Positions 29,934 to 41,682 of a stretch of DNA of 64,000 nucleotides are shown piece by piece. Position numbers and translations under genes: made by a program. Source of the stretch: Trichosporon coremiiforme (taxonomy: Eukaryota > Basidiomycota > Tremellomycetes > Trichosporonales > Trichosporonaceae); contig BCJJ01000011.1 of assembly GCA_039545355.1 (NCBI GenBank), forward strand, positions 206,702 to 270,701, in the 5' to 3' direction. Under the pieces are notes generated by a model. It ran no database searches, was not told the origin of the DNA, and was given only the letters and a program-made list of their open reading frames with translations. How positions within the stretch are numbered: position 1 is the first letter of the stretch; each line of letters opens with the position of its first letter.

Positions 29934-32900
29934 TCATGACTCCTCCTCCGTTCCGTCCTCGTCTCCGTCTGCCTCCAGCTCCGCCTGCAACATGCGAGCA
30001 AACTCATCCGTCTCCGTGTCGCTGCTCGTAGCGTCGGGACCGTCGGAGCCGTCGGCCAGTGACCCGTCTGCCTTCCCCCCGCCATCCTCATGCACGTCCG
30101 TCAGCCCATCCCCCGGCCTCGGCTTGTACACCATCCGGTTCGCCTCGGGGATATCGTCATCGTCCGACGGCGCGTCGAGCATGAGGACCTTCTGCTTCTT
30201 CTTTGGCGGGTACGAGGGGATATCTCCCGGCTGGGGCTCGCGCACGTCCTCCAGCGGCTGGTTCTCGTCATCAGCGTAGCGGACGTGTTTCGGCGGACCA
30301 GGCGATGGGCCACGGGAGAGGATAGAGCGGCTGGGTGTATTCTCGCGCGACCAACGATGCGGCGATGGCGATCTCGACGCGGCGCGTTTCCGGTCGTTCT
30401 TCTTCTCGTCCTCCTCGCCCTCGGAGGAGGACCAGTCGTCGTCGTCGTCGCCGTTGATGAGCTCGTCGAGCTCGGCCTGCGCCGCATCGTCCCATGCCGC
30501 CGTGAAGTCCTCCGCGTCCTTCTCTATGTCCTCTGGATCGATCTGCATCGCGTCCGGCACCTTGTCCTCGGGCTTGGGCGGGGTGTCGGGCCGCTCCATC
30601 CGGGGGAGTTGGGGACGGAAGGGGTCCTCTGGCTCGCGTTTCCAGAATGCAATGCTCGTCTGCAGCCACGCGAGCCACACGACCTGCACGTGCGGCATGC
30701 GCGCTGCGCGGCGCATCTTCTCCGTCCCGATTGAGCCGATCACGCAGTGCGTGACCCGCTCGTCGAGCTCGACCTGGCACTGCGCGCCGAACGCCTCGGC
30801 CTGCTGCCAGATCTCGCTGTCTTGCGGCTTCTGGTTGATCGCGATCACACCCGTGAAGACTATCACGCATCCGGAGAGAACCTGGTCTTTGATCTCGCCG
30901 ATTAGGAGCGGGACGTCGCACTGCAGTGGCATCGTTGTCGAGCCCGGGGACCGGCTGTCGTATGCGTCGTAGTAGTCGGTGTGGATCTCGGTCAGGATCT
31001 CCTCGACACGCTTCAGCTCGTGGTCGTTCACGTTCAGGAACTGCTTGCGGTGCCGGTGGGGATGCTCCTCATGTTTCGAGACGGCCTTCTCCTCGCTCTT
31101 CGGGGACGGCGCCCCGTCCTCTTTGGCGCGTTCCTCCCTCGCTCCCTCTTCCTTAGCTCCCTCCTCCTGCGGCTTCTCTGCGCCATCAGCGGGGGTCGAC
31201 GCCGCAGCACCATCCTCCTTCTTCTCTTCGTCATCAGCCGACTGCTTCTCCGCCTCCGGCTCGTCGCCCTTCTCCTCCTTCTTCTTCTCGTCGCCGTTTG
31301 CAGTCTCGTCATCCGGCTCGAAGCCCTGCTCCTCCTCCAGCTTGGCTAGAGGGCGGTTCTCGATAATGTCCTGGAACAGCTTGGTCTGCTGATCGTGGCC
31401 CTCCTCCGTACTCGGGATTTCACTAGGCGTCTTCGGTGATGGTGACGATTCCGCCGAGGAGGTCGGAGTGAGAGTATTCGCCATGGCGGTGACGGCGGGC
31501 TTTGTCGGGGGCAGGAACCCTCCGTTGATGTCACCGATGCCGACGAAGAAGTCATCTGTCATGTCAGCTCGATACGCGCGTGTGATAGCTTACATGGAAC
31601 GACCTTGACGAGATTAGGCGAGTCACCCCACACATCAGAGCGGTCGTCGATGATGACCACCATGCTCTGGTCGTGAGGGAACAGTCGTACCAGGCTCTTC
31701 GCGCTCATGGCTGATGTCAGTTACACCCCTTGACCGACAACTTACAACCGCTCTCGTCTCGGCTGATGATGCGACCCCCAAAGTACTTGCCCTCCGGGTC
31801 GACGATCTTGCAGATGGCGTCGGCGTATGATCGCGTACCCATCGTGTAGACGTGCATCTCGTACAGCTTGGACATATCCTCGAGGAACTGGTTCAGTCCC
31901 GGTCTGATGTCAGCATCAGCAAGACAAAGCGTGAAGCTTACCTAGGCTTGGTGTAGTACCACCGCACCGGCTCCGGTTGATGCCGTCGCGACACACCCGG
32001 CGGGACGTCGTCGGCGAGCTGGAACTTGCCGACGTCCTTGAGTGCTTCGGCGTTGGGGTTCTTCTCCCGCTTCCGCTTCGGCGACCCTGGCGGAGTCGTG
32101 CTTTCGGGCTGAGGCTCCTTCGGCGCGCCATCGACGTCCATCTTGCCGTCATCAGCGGCTGTGTCCCCTGATGTTTCTCCATCGGTCGCCTTGTTCTCGG
32201 ATGCGGCGGCCTTCTTCTCTTCCTCGGCGTCCTCCTTGCACTCCCTCAGCCATTCCCCGACGGTGGGGTCGACGGTCGTGTGAATGATGGTCTGATCCAG
32301 GTCGACGATCAGCGACAGGCGGCGCGTCGTCAGCAGCTCCTTCTGTGAGATGGACTCTAGTCGCTTGGCCTCCTGAACAATGTCAGCTCATGGACAAACA
32401 ACAGGGAGCTCACGTTAGTGGTAACAGTCACTCCAGAGGCATCGTGGGTCATCTGGTAGCCGCCTTGTCGTGATGGTCCTGCCTCGTCCGCCGGCGCAGA
32501 CATGTAGTCGTCACTGGCGTCAGCATTGCTGCAGACTGTGTTCTAGGACTCACTTCGTGACATCTGCGCCACAGACACCGCACATTCCATGAATCTGGAC
32601 GGGGTGGGAGCACGGTTGCTCGATCTCAATGATCGGTTTCCTGATTCCATCAGTTTACCTCAGCAACGCGGCGACTTACGTTGCCTGTCTCCGTTCGATC
32701 TTGCGGCCGGGCTGGATGTCCGCCTCCCACTTGAGGACGGTTCCTGAGATCGACGACTCCCAGCTGCCGACCATGTCGCCGTCCCATTGTTGAGGGGTGA
32801 GCTGCTTGCCTTGTCGTTGTTCGGCTTCCAGCTGTTTACGCTTAGTTGCCGAGAGGAACTTGTACTCCAGTAGAACGTCGCCGCGCCTCACCGATGCGCC

Positions 32901-32978
32901 CGCCTCAACGCGCACGCGCACGACGGTAATCGGGTATGGCAGGCTGTCGGGTAGCGTGAGCGGCGTCGCGTCGCCCAT
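29934..32978 (-). CDS. FCP1: RNA polymerase II CTD phosphatase Fcp1
   Basis: Removes phosphate from the C-terminal repeat of RNA polymerase II so the enzyme can be reused; nuclear. Seven exons (32978-32680, 32640-32554, 32513-32414, 32372-31942, 31903-31746, 31710-31594, 31555-29934) with introns of 35-41 bases give 937 residues. Order of parts: a lipoyl-like N-terminal domain (VRVEAGASVRRGDVLLEYKF), a small Cys segment (CSHPVQIHGMCGVCG), the phosphatase domain with the DxDxT nucleophile (SLIVDLDQTIIHTTV), then PGLNQFLEDMSKLYEMHVYT, and IIDDRSDVWGDSPNLVKV before YDFFVGIGDINGGFLPP. Then an acidic linker, a BRCT domain (LSGCVIVFTGVI to HVQVVWLAWLQ) and an acidic, Ser-rich C-terminus. The phosphatase domain carries a long Lys/Glu/Pro insert after the nucleophile. 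It meets the lectin gene tail to tail, 124 bases apart. Confidence 0.93.
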
Positions 32979-33279
32979 CGTGAACCGGGTTGATGATTAT
33001 TGTGAAGTAGATTATTGACAAAGGCGACGAACGGAGGGGGACCTAATTTATTGTCCTCTGAGGGCGTCATCGACCGGAGTGGAGTCTCCACTTCAGGCAC
33101 GGTCACCTGCCAGCCGGTTGCATTAGAAGCATTTGGAATGTGCGATTAGAACGGGGACACTGAGGAATAGAAAGCATTACGAACGCATTACGAACGCATT
33201 ACGTAAAATTGCCAGGCGAGCACTCATATACTACAAGCGCTCCCAACCCCCAACACAGCTCTGTATCTGAGCTGAACAA
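32979..33279. other. Spacer between FCP1 and tRNA-Glu
   Basis: Contains a short tandem repeat (33174-33203) and presumably the FCP1 promoter. Confidence 0.4.
33174..33203. repeat. 11-base tandem repeat
   Basis: GCATTACGAAC is repeated 2.7 times. No known role. Confidence 0.8.
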
Positions 33280-33384
33280 TCTTCGCTAGTATATCGGTTA
33301 GTATAATCGCCTCTCATTAGAGAGATTCCTAATCAATGATTAGAAAGTTCGCGATAGAGCAGGGTTCGACTCCCTGGCGGAGAA
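33280..33384 (+). tRNA. tRNA-Glu (CTC) with a 33-base intron
   Basis: Acceptor stem TCTTCGC/GCGGAGA (one T-G pair), D arm GTATATCGGTTAGTATA, anticodon stem ATCGC/GCGAT, T arm CAGGG-TTCGACT-CCCTG, then a TTTT stop at 33387. The anticodon loop begins CT-CTC-A, giving anticodon CTC for glutamate. An intron of about 33 bases follows position 37; its GAGAG can pair with CTCTC around the anticodon, as usual for nuclear tRNA introns. The mature length would be about 72 bases. Confidence 0.85.
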
Positions 33385-33494
33385 TCTTTTGCTTCTCGAG
33401 CGGACGTGCTGCGCCACGGCTCTGTCTTTTTGGGGGTTATCCTGATGCCAGACAGGCTGCTGCAAGCTAGTAATAACAATACATGATCCTATGC

Positions 33495-34713
33495 CTAATC
33501 ACTGTCATCTCCACTGTCGTATCCGCTCAGCAGTCCCATTCCACCCTTGGCCGGCACCTTGCGCGTGCGGTCCTCCTCAGCCTGCTTCCTTGCCAGCTCC
33601 GCGTAGTACTTGATGTTCTCGAGAGTGTCGCCACCAAGGAGCCCAGCCTTCGGCGCAGGCTTTCCGTCCTCAGCCTTCGACCTCTTGGCTGGTCGTGTGT
33701 CCTCAGACACTTCCGGCTGCTGCTCAATCTCGTAGAGATCATCGATGTCTCCGTCCTCCAAGGCCCTCAGAGTCTGGCTCGCTTCGATGAGGTTGTCATC
33801 AAGCTTGCTGGCGATGACTTTTCGTCCCTCCTGTGCTATCCGCTTGTCCTCCGCCGCCTTGCCCCCGGGGTTGGGATCCTCCGTCGCCCATCTGAGAGGA
33901 GTTAGCACTAAACCCGTAGCCGGTCCAGACTAACCGAACGTTCAGAATCTCGTCCATGTCCATACTCTGACACTGCATCGCCTCCTTCGCAAACTGAGCG
34001 TTGGCCTCGTGGTGGTAGGACACAAAGGCGATGCCACGATTGTACAGGATGTTCCCTGACGGTCAGCTACGACATTCCAAACGATGACTGCACTTACACT
34101 TGTCGATCTTGCCCCACTCTCCGAAGTGACGAAGCAGAGTCTCCTTGCTCTGATCCTTATCAGGACTCTCGTGCATCTTGCCAATGTACAGTGTGCGGTT
34201 GGACCGGTTGAAGGAGCCAACGCCACCCATGTCATCTCGGTACTCCGCGTGCTTCTCGCGCCCAAAGCAGTCTCGCGAATGGTCGATCAGCTGCGCGGGA
34301 TTCGGCAAGCGATGGAGGTAACTGCACTCAGAACTGCCTGTTAGCGCGCGGCGTTCATGTGAACTTACCCATAGGGGCATCGACCTCGAGCGAAGAACAG
34401 ACAGCAGTAGCGGTTGCCGGTCGTGTCCGCACGAGTGTAACCCGCATCACGAGAGATCACGCATCGCGTCTGGGACAGCGTTTGACTAAGAGTCAGCTTC
34501 GTCGACGTCCGGCGATGATCTTACCTTGCCAGCGCATCCTCCTTGTCACCTCCAGCCCATTTGTTGTACCAGATGTCTGCTGTCAGCGCGATCCCATAGT
34601 GATGACTCACTGTACTCCTTTCCAGGTTGAACCTTCTCGCTCAGATCCACATCTCCCGGCTTAACCTGCTTGCGAGCGGGCCTGAGCTTCTTCTTGGTGA
34701 CTTCGCCGGCCAT
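33495..34713 (-). CDS. CWC2: Pre-mRNA splicing factor Cwc2
   Basis: Part of the Prp19 complex; contacts U6 snRNA in the active spliceosome. Six exons (34713-34611, 34576-34525, 34485-34369, 34333-34098, 34055-33935, 33891-33495) give 341 residues. Visible parts: the conserved Torus start EYNIWYNKWAGGD and QTRCVISRDAGYTRAD, a CCCH zinc finger CCLFFARGRCPYGSECSYLH (C-x8-C-x5-C-x3-H counted from the first Cys), then an RRM with RNP2 LYIGKM and RNP1 RGIAFVSY. The conserved WATEDPNP follows, then an acidic, basic-tipped C-terminus ending SGYDSGDDSD. The second exon's acceptor (GACAGCAG) was chosen because it restores the family's YNIWYNKW. Head-to-head with SKI2, 199 bases between start codons. 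Confidence 0.92.
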
Positions 34714-34912
34714 TGTTGATGCGGTTGAAATGGTGATTTGGTCGACGGCAAAAGTGAAGTCATGAACGACTTTGTTGTCAGTAACCGATCGGCAAGTGGA
34801 TTTGATCCCGCCAGCGCAGACCGATTTCGTGAATGGATGATGTCCAGACCTTTCGTCATTGCCTGTTGACCACCTCTATCACTCAACCCCGGCCACAGCC
34901 TGCACAGCACAA

Positions 34913-37900
34913 ATGGTACAGGCTACGGAGGAGTCGGCCTTGTCGTCTGAACGCTTCCTGGAACTTCTCCAGGCGGCAGCTCACCCGACGAAGTCGGACC
35001 TGTCCTCCGAATCGCTCGCAGAGTCCCTCGGCATCTCCGCCCTTCCAACGGGACAGGAAGCTATCGACCTTGTCAAGAAGGACGTCCTCTCACCGCCGAC
35101 AGACCTCGCCGGCCCCGACCTCTGGAGATGGCAAGCCCCGCTTCCATGCCCCGTTCCGCTCCCCTCGCTTCCCCTCGACACGCGGCCGCCGACGCACACG
35201 GTTGCCCCGAGTTTCAAGGGCATTGATGGGACGTTCACGAAATGGCGCGATGCTCTTGCTCCCAAGCCTCCCGCACACCCGAGCCTCAGCTCCAGCATGC
35301 AGCGCGAGCCTGCTGCTGCCCAGAACTTCGTCCGTGGTAAGAGCACGAACGCTCCGTTCCTGCCTGGCGGTCTGGAGCCAGCGATCACGTACGAGGAGGC
35401 GGAGGAGGAGGAGCTAGAAGAGGAGGAAGGCTGGAAGACCAGAGCCCCCGGCTTCCGTCGCGGCGTTCAGCTGGAAGGAGGTAAGCTTGGTTAGCATGCG
35501 CGTAGCTGACTCTCAGCCGATGACTTCCTCTCGCAGATGCTTGGTGACCAGAGCATGACGACTAAGGCGAAGCGTAAGACGCGCGGCGGCGACGATCCCT
35601 CCCTGCAAGTTTCAAGATTGGGCGATGACGATGCGGCTGAGCAGGGAGAGCGCGCCCTCGTTCCCTCAACGAAGAACGTCGATGATCTGCTCCCGATCGG
35701 CCGTCTGCCAGCGCCCCCGCCTGCTAGGAAGCAGTTCGAGAAGGCAGCCGGAAAGCAGGAGTGGGCTCACGTGGTTGACGTCAATAAGGAGCTCGTCAAC
35801 TTCCACGAGCTGGTTCCCGAGATGGCCAGGCAGTATCCCTTCGAGCTCGACAACTTCCAAAAAGAAGCCGTCTACCGTCTCGAGATGGGCGACAGTGTCT
35901 TCGTCGCCGCGCACACGTCCGCGGGTAAGACTGTGGTTGCCGAGTACGCCATTGCGCTTGCTGCTAAGCATATGACCAAGTGAGTGACATGGCGCTGCTA
36001 AGGCTGACATGCAGGGCGATCTACACCTCACCCATCAAGGCCCTGTCCAACCAGAAGTTCCGAGACTTCAAGCAGACCTTCGACCCGTCCACTGTCGGTA
36101 TTCTGACCGGCGATGTTCAGATCAATCCGGAAGGAAGCTGTCTGATCATGACTACGGAGATCCTGCGAAGCATGCTCTACAAGGGAGCCGACCTTATTCG
36201 CGATGTCGAGTTCGTGATTTTTGACGAGGTGCACTACGTCAACGATGCCGAGCGTGGAGTCGTCTGGGAGGAGGTCATCATCATGCTTCCGGAGCATGTC
36301 AACATCATTCTCCTTTCGGCGACCGTTCCCAACACGAAGGAGTTTGCGGACTGGGTCGGGTAAGCTTCGAATTGCTGCGGACGCTGACGTGCAGGCGAAC
36401 GAAGCGAAAAAACATCTATGTCATCTCGACGCCGATGCGACCTGTGCCTCTGGAGCACTACCTGTGGGCCGGAAAGGAGATCCACAAGATCGTCGATTCG
36501 AAGGGACAGTTCCTCGGCTCTGGCTACAAGTCTGCTGGGGACGCTCTTCGAAGAAAGCAGGACAAAGAGCGAGAAGCTGCTGGTCTTCCGCCGCTCACGC
36601 GGACCGGCGGTCGCGGAGGTGCCCCCGTCAAGGCGAGGGACTTGCCGACAGGCCGATCTGCTCCGTTCTCTCGCGTGGGTGGTGGTCGCAGTCACACGAA
36701 CCGAGGAGGTGGTCAAGGAGCGCCAGCCCCCACCAACGGTGGTCGAGGAGGTGGTGGTGGTGGTCGAGGAGGTCGCGGCGGCGGCGGTCGGGGTGGTGGT
36801 CGTGGACAGCTCGATCAGAATGTCTGGACGCATCTCATCGCCTATCTTCGCAAGAACCATCTCCTGCCCGTGGTCAACTTCGTCTTCAGCAAGAAACGCT
36901 GCGAGGAGTACGCGCAGACGCTGTCGACGACAGACCTGTGTGACTCAAAGGAGAAGAGTGAAGTTCATGTGACGTGGGAGAGAGCTCTCACGAGATTGAA
37001 GGGTGTGTCACAGTGCTTTGAACAGGTCGTCTAACTCCAGGTACCGACAAGACTCTGCCGCAGATCACTCGCATGCGTGATCTGCTCAGCCGTGGTATCG
37101 GTGTCCACCACGGTGGACTTCTGCCTATTGTCAAGGGTGAGCTTCACTGCATGGTACCGGAGCTGACAGCACAGAGGTCGTTGAGATCTTGTTTGCGCGC
37201 GGCTTGGTGAAGGTGCTCTTCGCCACCGAAACCTTCGCCATGGGCGTGAACATGCCCGCGAAGAGTGTAGTGTTTTCGGGTATCCGCAAGCACGATGGAA
37301 CGACGTTCCGAAACCTGCTGCCGGGAGAGTACACGCAGATGGCTGGACGTGCTGGTCGTCGTGGTCTCGACACCACGGGTACCGTTATCATCCTGAGCGG
37401 AGGCGATGAGCTGCCTGCCCAGCAGGAGCTGCAAGAGATGATGCTTGGCGTGCCGAACCGCCTCACCTCTCAGTTCCGTCTGACGTACAACATGATCCTT
37501 AACCTCTTGCGTGTTGAGGCTCTCCGTGTTGAAGAGATGATCAAGCGATCATTCTCCGAGAATGCCGCCCAGAAGCTGGCCCCCGAGCAGCAGAAGCAGA
37601 TCGAGAAGGTGAGCTGCAGGGTTGAATGGAAGCTGACTCCAGACTGAGAAGATCCTCGCCAAGCTGCCGAATGTCGAGTGCCCGACTTGCAAACCGGACA
37701 TTGAGGCGTTCTACGACCTGTCGGCCGAGATCGTCCGCGTCAACACTTCGTTGATGAACCAGGCTGCTTGGGCGCCGGGCAAGCAACTCATTCCCGGCCG
37801 CATCGTCCTGATCCGCGACGCCCGCTTCCCTGGCAACGTCGCTGTTATCCTGCGCAACGCCCCGTCCGTCGTTCGCGAGGGTGTGAAGAGCGACGCCCGA

Positions 37901-39018
37901 GCTTACCACATCTTGGTTCTCGCCACAAAGCAGCAGATCGCCGACGCCTCCCAGCCTGAGCTGAAGGACTCGGAGCTCGCGCCCCGCTGGCCGCCTGTGC
38001 TGTCCGCCAGCACCGCTCAGAATCCCCGATACTGGCTTACGGCTATCGAGAGCTCGTCCATTGGCTTCGTCACCGACCGCTTGCTGAAGGTTGACGTCAA
38101 CGGTATCCTCGACAAGCGGCAGAAGGAGCCGGCACTGAAGGCGATGAACGAGCTCGTCAAGGTGCAGGAGGACATCACTACGGGCGGGGAACTGAACGAG
38201 GTTGACTGGGCGAGACTCAGCAAGCTGGAGTTCCAGGAGCAGCTGCGCAACCGTATCTCCCTCGCTGACCGTGTGTCCAAGCTCGGCTGCCAGCTGTGCA
38301 AGAACTTCGAGGAAGACGTAGGTTCTCCGTGCCGATATGAACTGACAAGCAGTACGAAACGATCCACGAGCGCAAGCTCATGGAGGGCGAGCTCAAGGCG
38401 CTCAAGTTGGCGCTGTCGGACCAGAACCTGGAGCTACTGCCCGACTACGAGTCCCGTGTCGAGGTGCTGAAGGAGCTGTCGTTCATCGACGAGAACTCGA
38501 CCGTCCTGCTCAAGGGCCGAGTAGCGTGCGAGATCAACTCGGCTCCCGAGCTCATCCTCACCGAGCTGATCCTCGACAACATTCTGGCCGACTACACGCC
38601 AGAGGAGGCCGTCGCGCTCTTGTCCGTCTTCGTCTTCGTCGAGAAAACGGAGAGTGTGCCCGAGATTCCCCCGCGCATTGCGCAGGGCCTGGACACGATC
38701 TACGCGATCGCGGACAACGTGGAGAACTGTCAGCTGCGACGAAGCGTGGTCTTCGACGACTTCCGCGAGAAGTACAAGCCCGGCCTCGTCGAGGTCGTGT
38801 ACGAGTGGGCGCGCGGCATGCCCTTCAGCGAAATCACGAACCTGACCGACGTGCCCGAGGGCACGATCGTGCGCGTCATCACGCGCCTGGACGAGACGTG
38901 TCGCGAGGTGCGCGACGCGGCGCGCGTCATCGGCGATGCCGAGCTGTTCCAGAAGATGGAGGAGGCGCAGGCGCTCATCAAGCGTGACATTGTGTTTGCC
39001 GCAAGCTTGTATCTCTAA
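34913..39018 (+). CDS. SKI2: Ski2-type RNA helicase (cytoplasmic exosome cofact​or)
   Basis: ATP-driven 3'-5' RNA helicase of the Ski complex that feeds mRNA to the cytoplasmic exosome. Eight exons (34913-35480, 35517-35979, 36015-36359, 36395-37002, 37041-37136, 37175-37608, 37643-38317, 38353-39018) give 1284 residues, the usual Ski2 length. Walker A AHTSAGKT lies near residue 323, the DEVH box near 413, [15 protein letters not shown] near 440, [15 protein letters not shown] near 710 and [15 protein letters not shown] near 748. The N-terminus holds the Ski3/Ski8-facing segment. A Gly/Arg-rich insert (about residues 550-595: repeated RGG and GGR) lies between the two RecA-like domains where Ski2 proteins have a charged loop. 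The beta-barrel insertion and the C-terminal helical domain (ending [12 protein letters not shown]) are complete. All introns are 35-50 bases with CTGAC branch sites. Confidence 0.94.
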
Positions 39019-39040
39019 GTCATAGATGCATATACGGGTG

Positions 39041-39780
39041 CTACTGTACAATGATGGCGGCCTCGTCGTCCAGCTCGTCGTAGACGGAAGAGAGGTCGAA
39101 GTGTTTTGGTGGCTCGAAGCCGCTTTGGACGTGGATCGCTTCCAGCAGTCCAACGACTGTGTTGGTGCGCTCACGCCCGCGCAGCCATTGCCGCACGACA
39201 CGCTCACGTCGGACTTCGTCCGGGAGCGGGTACAGCCACCCCGTGACGTCGATCCACTGGAAGCGGCCGAGCGTAAGTGGCTGTCGTCCCGGTACAGCTC
39301 CACGAAGCGTGTCTCGCTGTTCGGCCGTCGGCGGCGTTCGTTTCCTCTTCCCACCCTCCGTCCTTTCCGCTGCTCCAGGGCGGCGGTCCGTCGACTCGTC
39401 ATTGCGGATCACGTACTGCCTTCCCGAAAGCGCGACACGGAGATCAACAGCAACCGCCTGCTTCTCCCCAGGCACGCAGAGCAGGACGAACCGGTCCGTG
39501 ATCTCGAGCATTCTGCGTGTCAACTGAGAAGCGAAGAGATGACTCACTGCCCAATCAAGCGGAGCTTGCGGCCGACGTATCCTGGTGTCAGAGCCGAGAG
39601 GGAGACATGCGCTGCCGACGGCGTCCCGTCGGGGTGGTGAACGGGCGGCGGTTTCAGCGTCCGTTCGGCGCTGTCCATGGCGGCGAGGGTGGTTGAGTCA
39701 TCTCCTGAGGAGGTGGAAGATGTGGAGGTTGCGACTTGAGAGGCCGTCACTTCGCGCAAGATGGAACCAAACAGTCGCAT
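39041..39780 (-). CDS. OB-fold-like protein, possibly Ten1/Rpa3-type
   Basis: Exons 39780-39548 and 39512-39041 (phase 2, 35-base intron with GTGAGT and CGCAG) give 234 residues. The segment at the junction, GYVGRKLRLIGQMLEITDRF then VLLCVPGEKQAVAVDLRVAL, has the look of OB-fold strands 1-3 as in Rpa3 or Ten1: a G-x-x-V-R-L-x-G turn, then alternating hydrophobics. A second conserved-looking block GRFQWIDVTGWLYPLP lies further on, with an acidic end (SSVYDELDDEAAIIV). The N-terminus is Ser/Thr-rich and disordered. If Ten1-like it would act at telomeres, but the similarity is weak and this is inference. It ends 22 bases from the SKI2 stop, tail to tail. Confidence 0.6.
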
Positions 39781-40016
39781 TTGGTTCCGCACGTCGAGCC
39801 GGCGTCGTGGCCAATTTTCGAGATTTGCAGAGATTTGTCATTAAGCGATGCGCCAGACCAAAGGGCCATGCATACTCGTGTGAGAGCAGGGCCGGTGAAT
39901 TACAAGATCGGGAAGATTCAAGAACAACAAGTGCGGTGTAAGACTCTCGACTCGCACTACTACTCCAACGCTACGTTCCTGGACCTGTGTCAATCTGAAG
40001 GGAGGCACTGCACTAC

Positions 40017-40412
40017 TCAACAGACGGCGGCTAGTCCTACGGAGCCCAAGAGTGGAAGCCACCACCATGCCCTCATTTGAGAGGGAAGGAGAGCGGCGGT
40101 GAGTGCCGCTGAGCTGCTCCGTGCGTCGAGCATGCGGTACGCGCCGGGTTTCGTATTCATCTCCTCGCTCAATGTCATGGTGAGGTTGCTCATGTCGCTG
40201 CCAGGGAGGAGGGCACAGAGGTAGATGGGCAAGTCGGCGATCGCATTTGTGGATGTATTGACAATTGCACCGCCTCCACCCTTGGAGCACACATCGATCG
40301 AGTCCTGCACTTTCCCGAGAATGATTTGGCCGCCCACATCGAAGCTGTACAGGATGTCGCTTTTCTTGCCGTCGTCGAGGCTCGACCACTTGTTATAGTC
40401 TTGATCGGACAT
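40017..40412 (-). CDS. Small tail-anchored family protein 1
   Basis: Unspliced, 131 residues, no N-terminal signal. The N-terminal half is soluble (KWSSLDDGKKSDILYSFDV). The family core is the block IILGKVQDSIDVCSKGGGGA, then DLPIYLCALLPGSD, a polar segment, and a C-terminal hydrophobic anchor WWWLPLLGSVGLAAVC that runs to the last residue. With no signal peptide and nothing after the anchor, a tail-anchored cytosolic-facing protein is more likely than a GPI protein; this is inference. Shared features with the genes at 41.7, 42.9, 43.9, 51.5 and 52.3 kb are the GGGGA/GGGGV turn after a Cys, a Y-x-C motif and the Trp-rich anchor. Confidence 0.75.
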   Translation of the reverse strand: MSDQDYNKWSSLDDGKKSDILYSFDVGGQIILGKVQDSIDVCSKGGGGAIVNTSTNAIADLPIYLCALLPGSDMSNLTMTLSEEMNTKPGAYRMLDARSSSAALTAALLPSQMRAWWWLPLLGSVGLAAVC

Positions 40413-41682
40413 GGTGCAGTAGAAGATCAGAGAGCGGTTTGATGGATGATGCAGTGATGTGCAGCAATGATCACGCAGGCAGTTCGCGGATCACAGAGAT
40501 TGGTGTAAGCAAATGAAGAAGAAGGGGTGGCGAAGTGGAGCGTGAAGCGGACATAACATCATGGAGTGAGACCCGAAACCACTGGTAGGTGGCAACTGCG
40601 GCTGCCCACCTTGCGGCCGCCAGCATGAGATCAGCTCCTCACTGGTCCCTCGTTGCACGTAGTTCTACTGGTGCGCTCCCTTGGAGACAGGCACGACGAA
40701 GTGAACCACTTACAGCCCCTCTGGTGCATGCCAAGCCAAGGAGGCAAAACAAGCTTGGTTGAGGGTGCAGGAGCTGGACGCTCCTTTGGGTGCCAATTGG
40801 TGTATCGTCACTAGGTGTCAGAACTCAGGCACGCACCAACAAACTCATACTGGTGGGAGGCGGTTGTACGACGCTGAGCCTGACCACGGTTTCGAGCATG
40901 CCATGCTGTAATCGAGTTGCGTTAGGTTTCATACCGTTCCTTTCTGCATCGTTCCGTCGGCTCACGATCGTGTCGATCATGTTGGCAGGTGAGCACTGGG
41001 GCCGATCCGGAATGTCGGTGGCCTAAGGAGCGCCCCAGATTGATCTCATAGACCTCTCGTGTGATTCTCGGTCGGCTTTGTGGGAGGTGATCGACAAGCA
41101 AACAGTGGAAAAAATAGATGAGCATTCTTGTTCTCGGCTACATGAACATAGAATCACAGTTTGGTGCTCCGCCTCAGGCAGCGCGTACCATACTAGGCGT
41201 TCTAACGGTTGACCAAACTCACTGCAATTGCAAGATCCTAGCAGCTAGATCGAGTGAGGGCTCAATGCCATCAACGTTACGACGTCTGGTGCCGCAAGCT
41301 CAGGGTCAAACTGAAGCCTGAAAGTTTCATCAAGTGCGGTTCGTGCCGGGAATTGCCGGTGTTGAGCATGTCGTTGCCACACATTCCGTGATCGGGGTGC
41401 AAGATGTGCCAAAGCATGCATGGGCTGAGAACTTCAGGCTATCTAAACAAACCAAACGGAAGGGGCGGGGCATGGGGGGGGCCAAGGCGGCCCGCAGCTT
41501 TATGTCTGCCGTCGTCGGCACTGTCCGAAATGCTGGCTTGCTGGCGGTTGCGTCACTTTGCGGCTGTACCAGAATGAGGGCAGGTGTTGAGAACAAGTGT
41601 GCTGCAGAGCTTCGGTGTTGGAGTGAGCGTATACCCCATATCCTGGAAATCAGAGGCAGCTCCCGAGCGTGCAACTCACCAC
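40413..41682. other. Intergenic region
   Basis: No gene I can support. Plus-strand frames here overlap nothing conserved. Confidence 0.4.

Noticed and set aside
30979..31392. Ser/Phe- and Leu-rich plus-strand frames
   Set aside because: They are antisense to the acidic and Lys-rich parts of FCP1.
35090..39402. Several long minus-strand frames opposite SKI2
   Set aside because: SKI2 is unambiguous on the plus strand; these frames follow from its GC-rich third codon positions.
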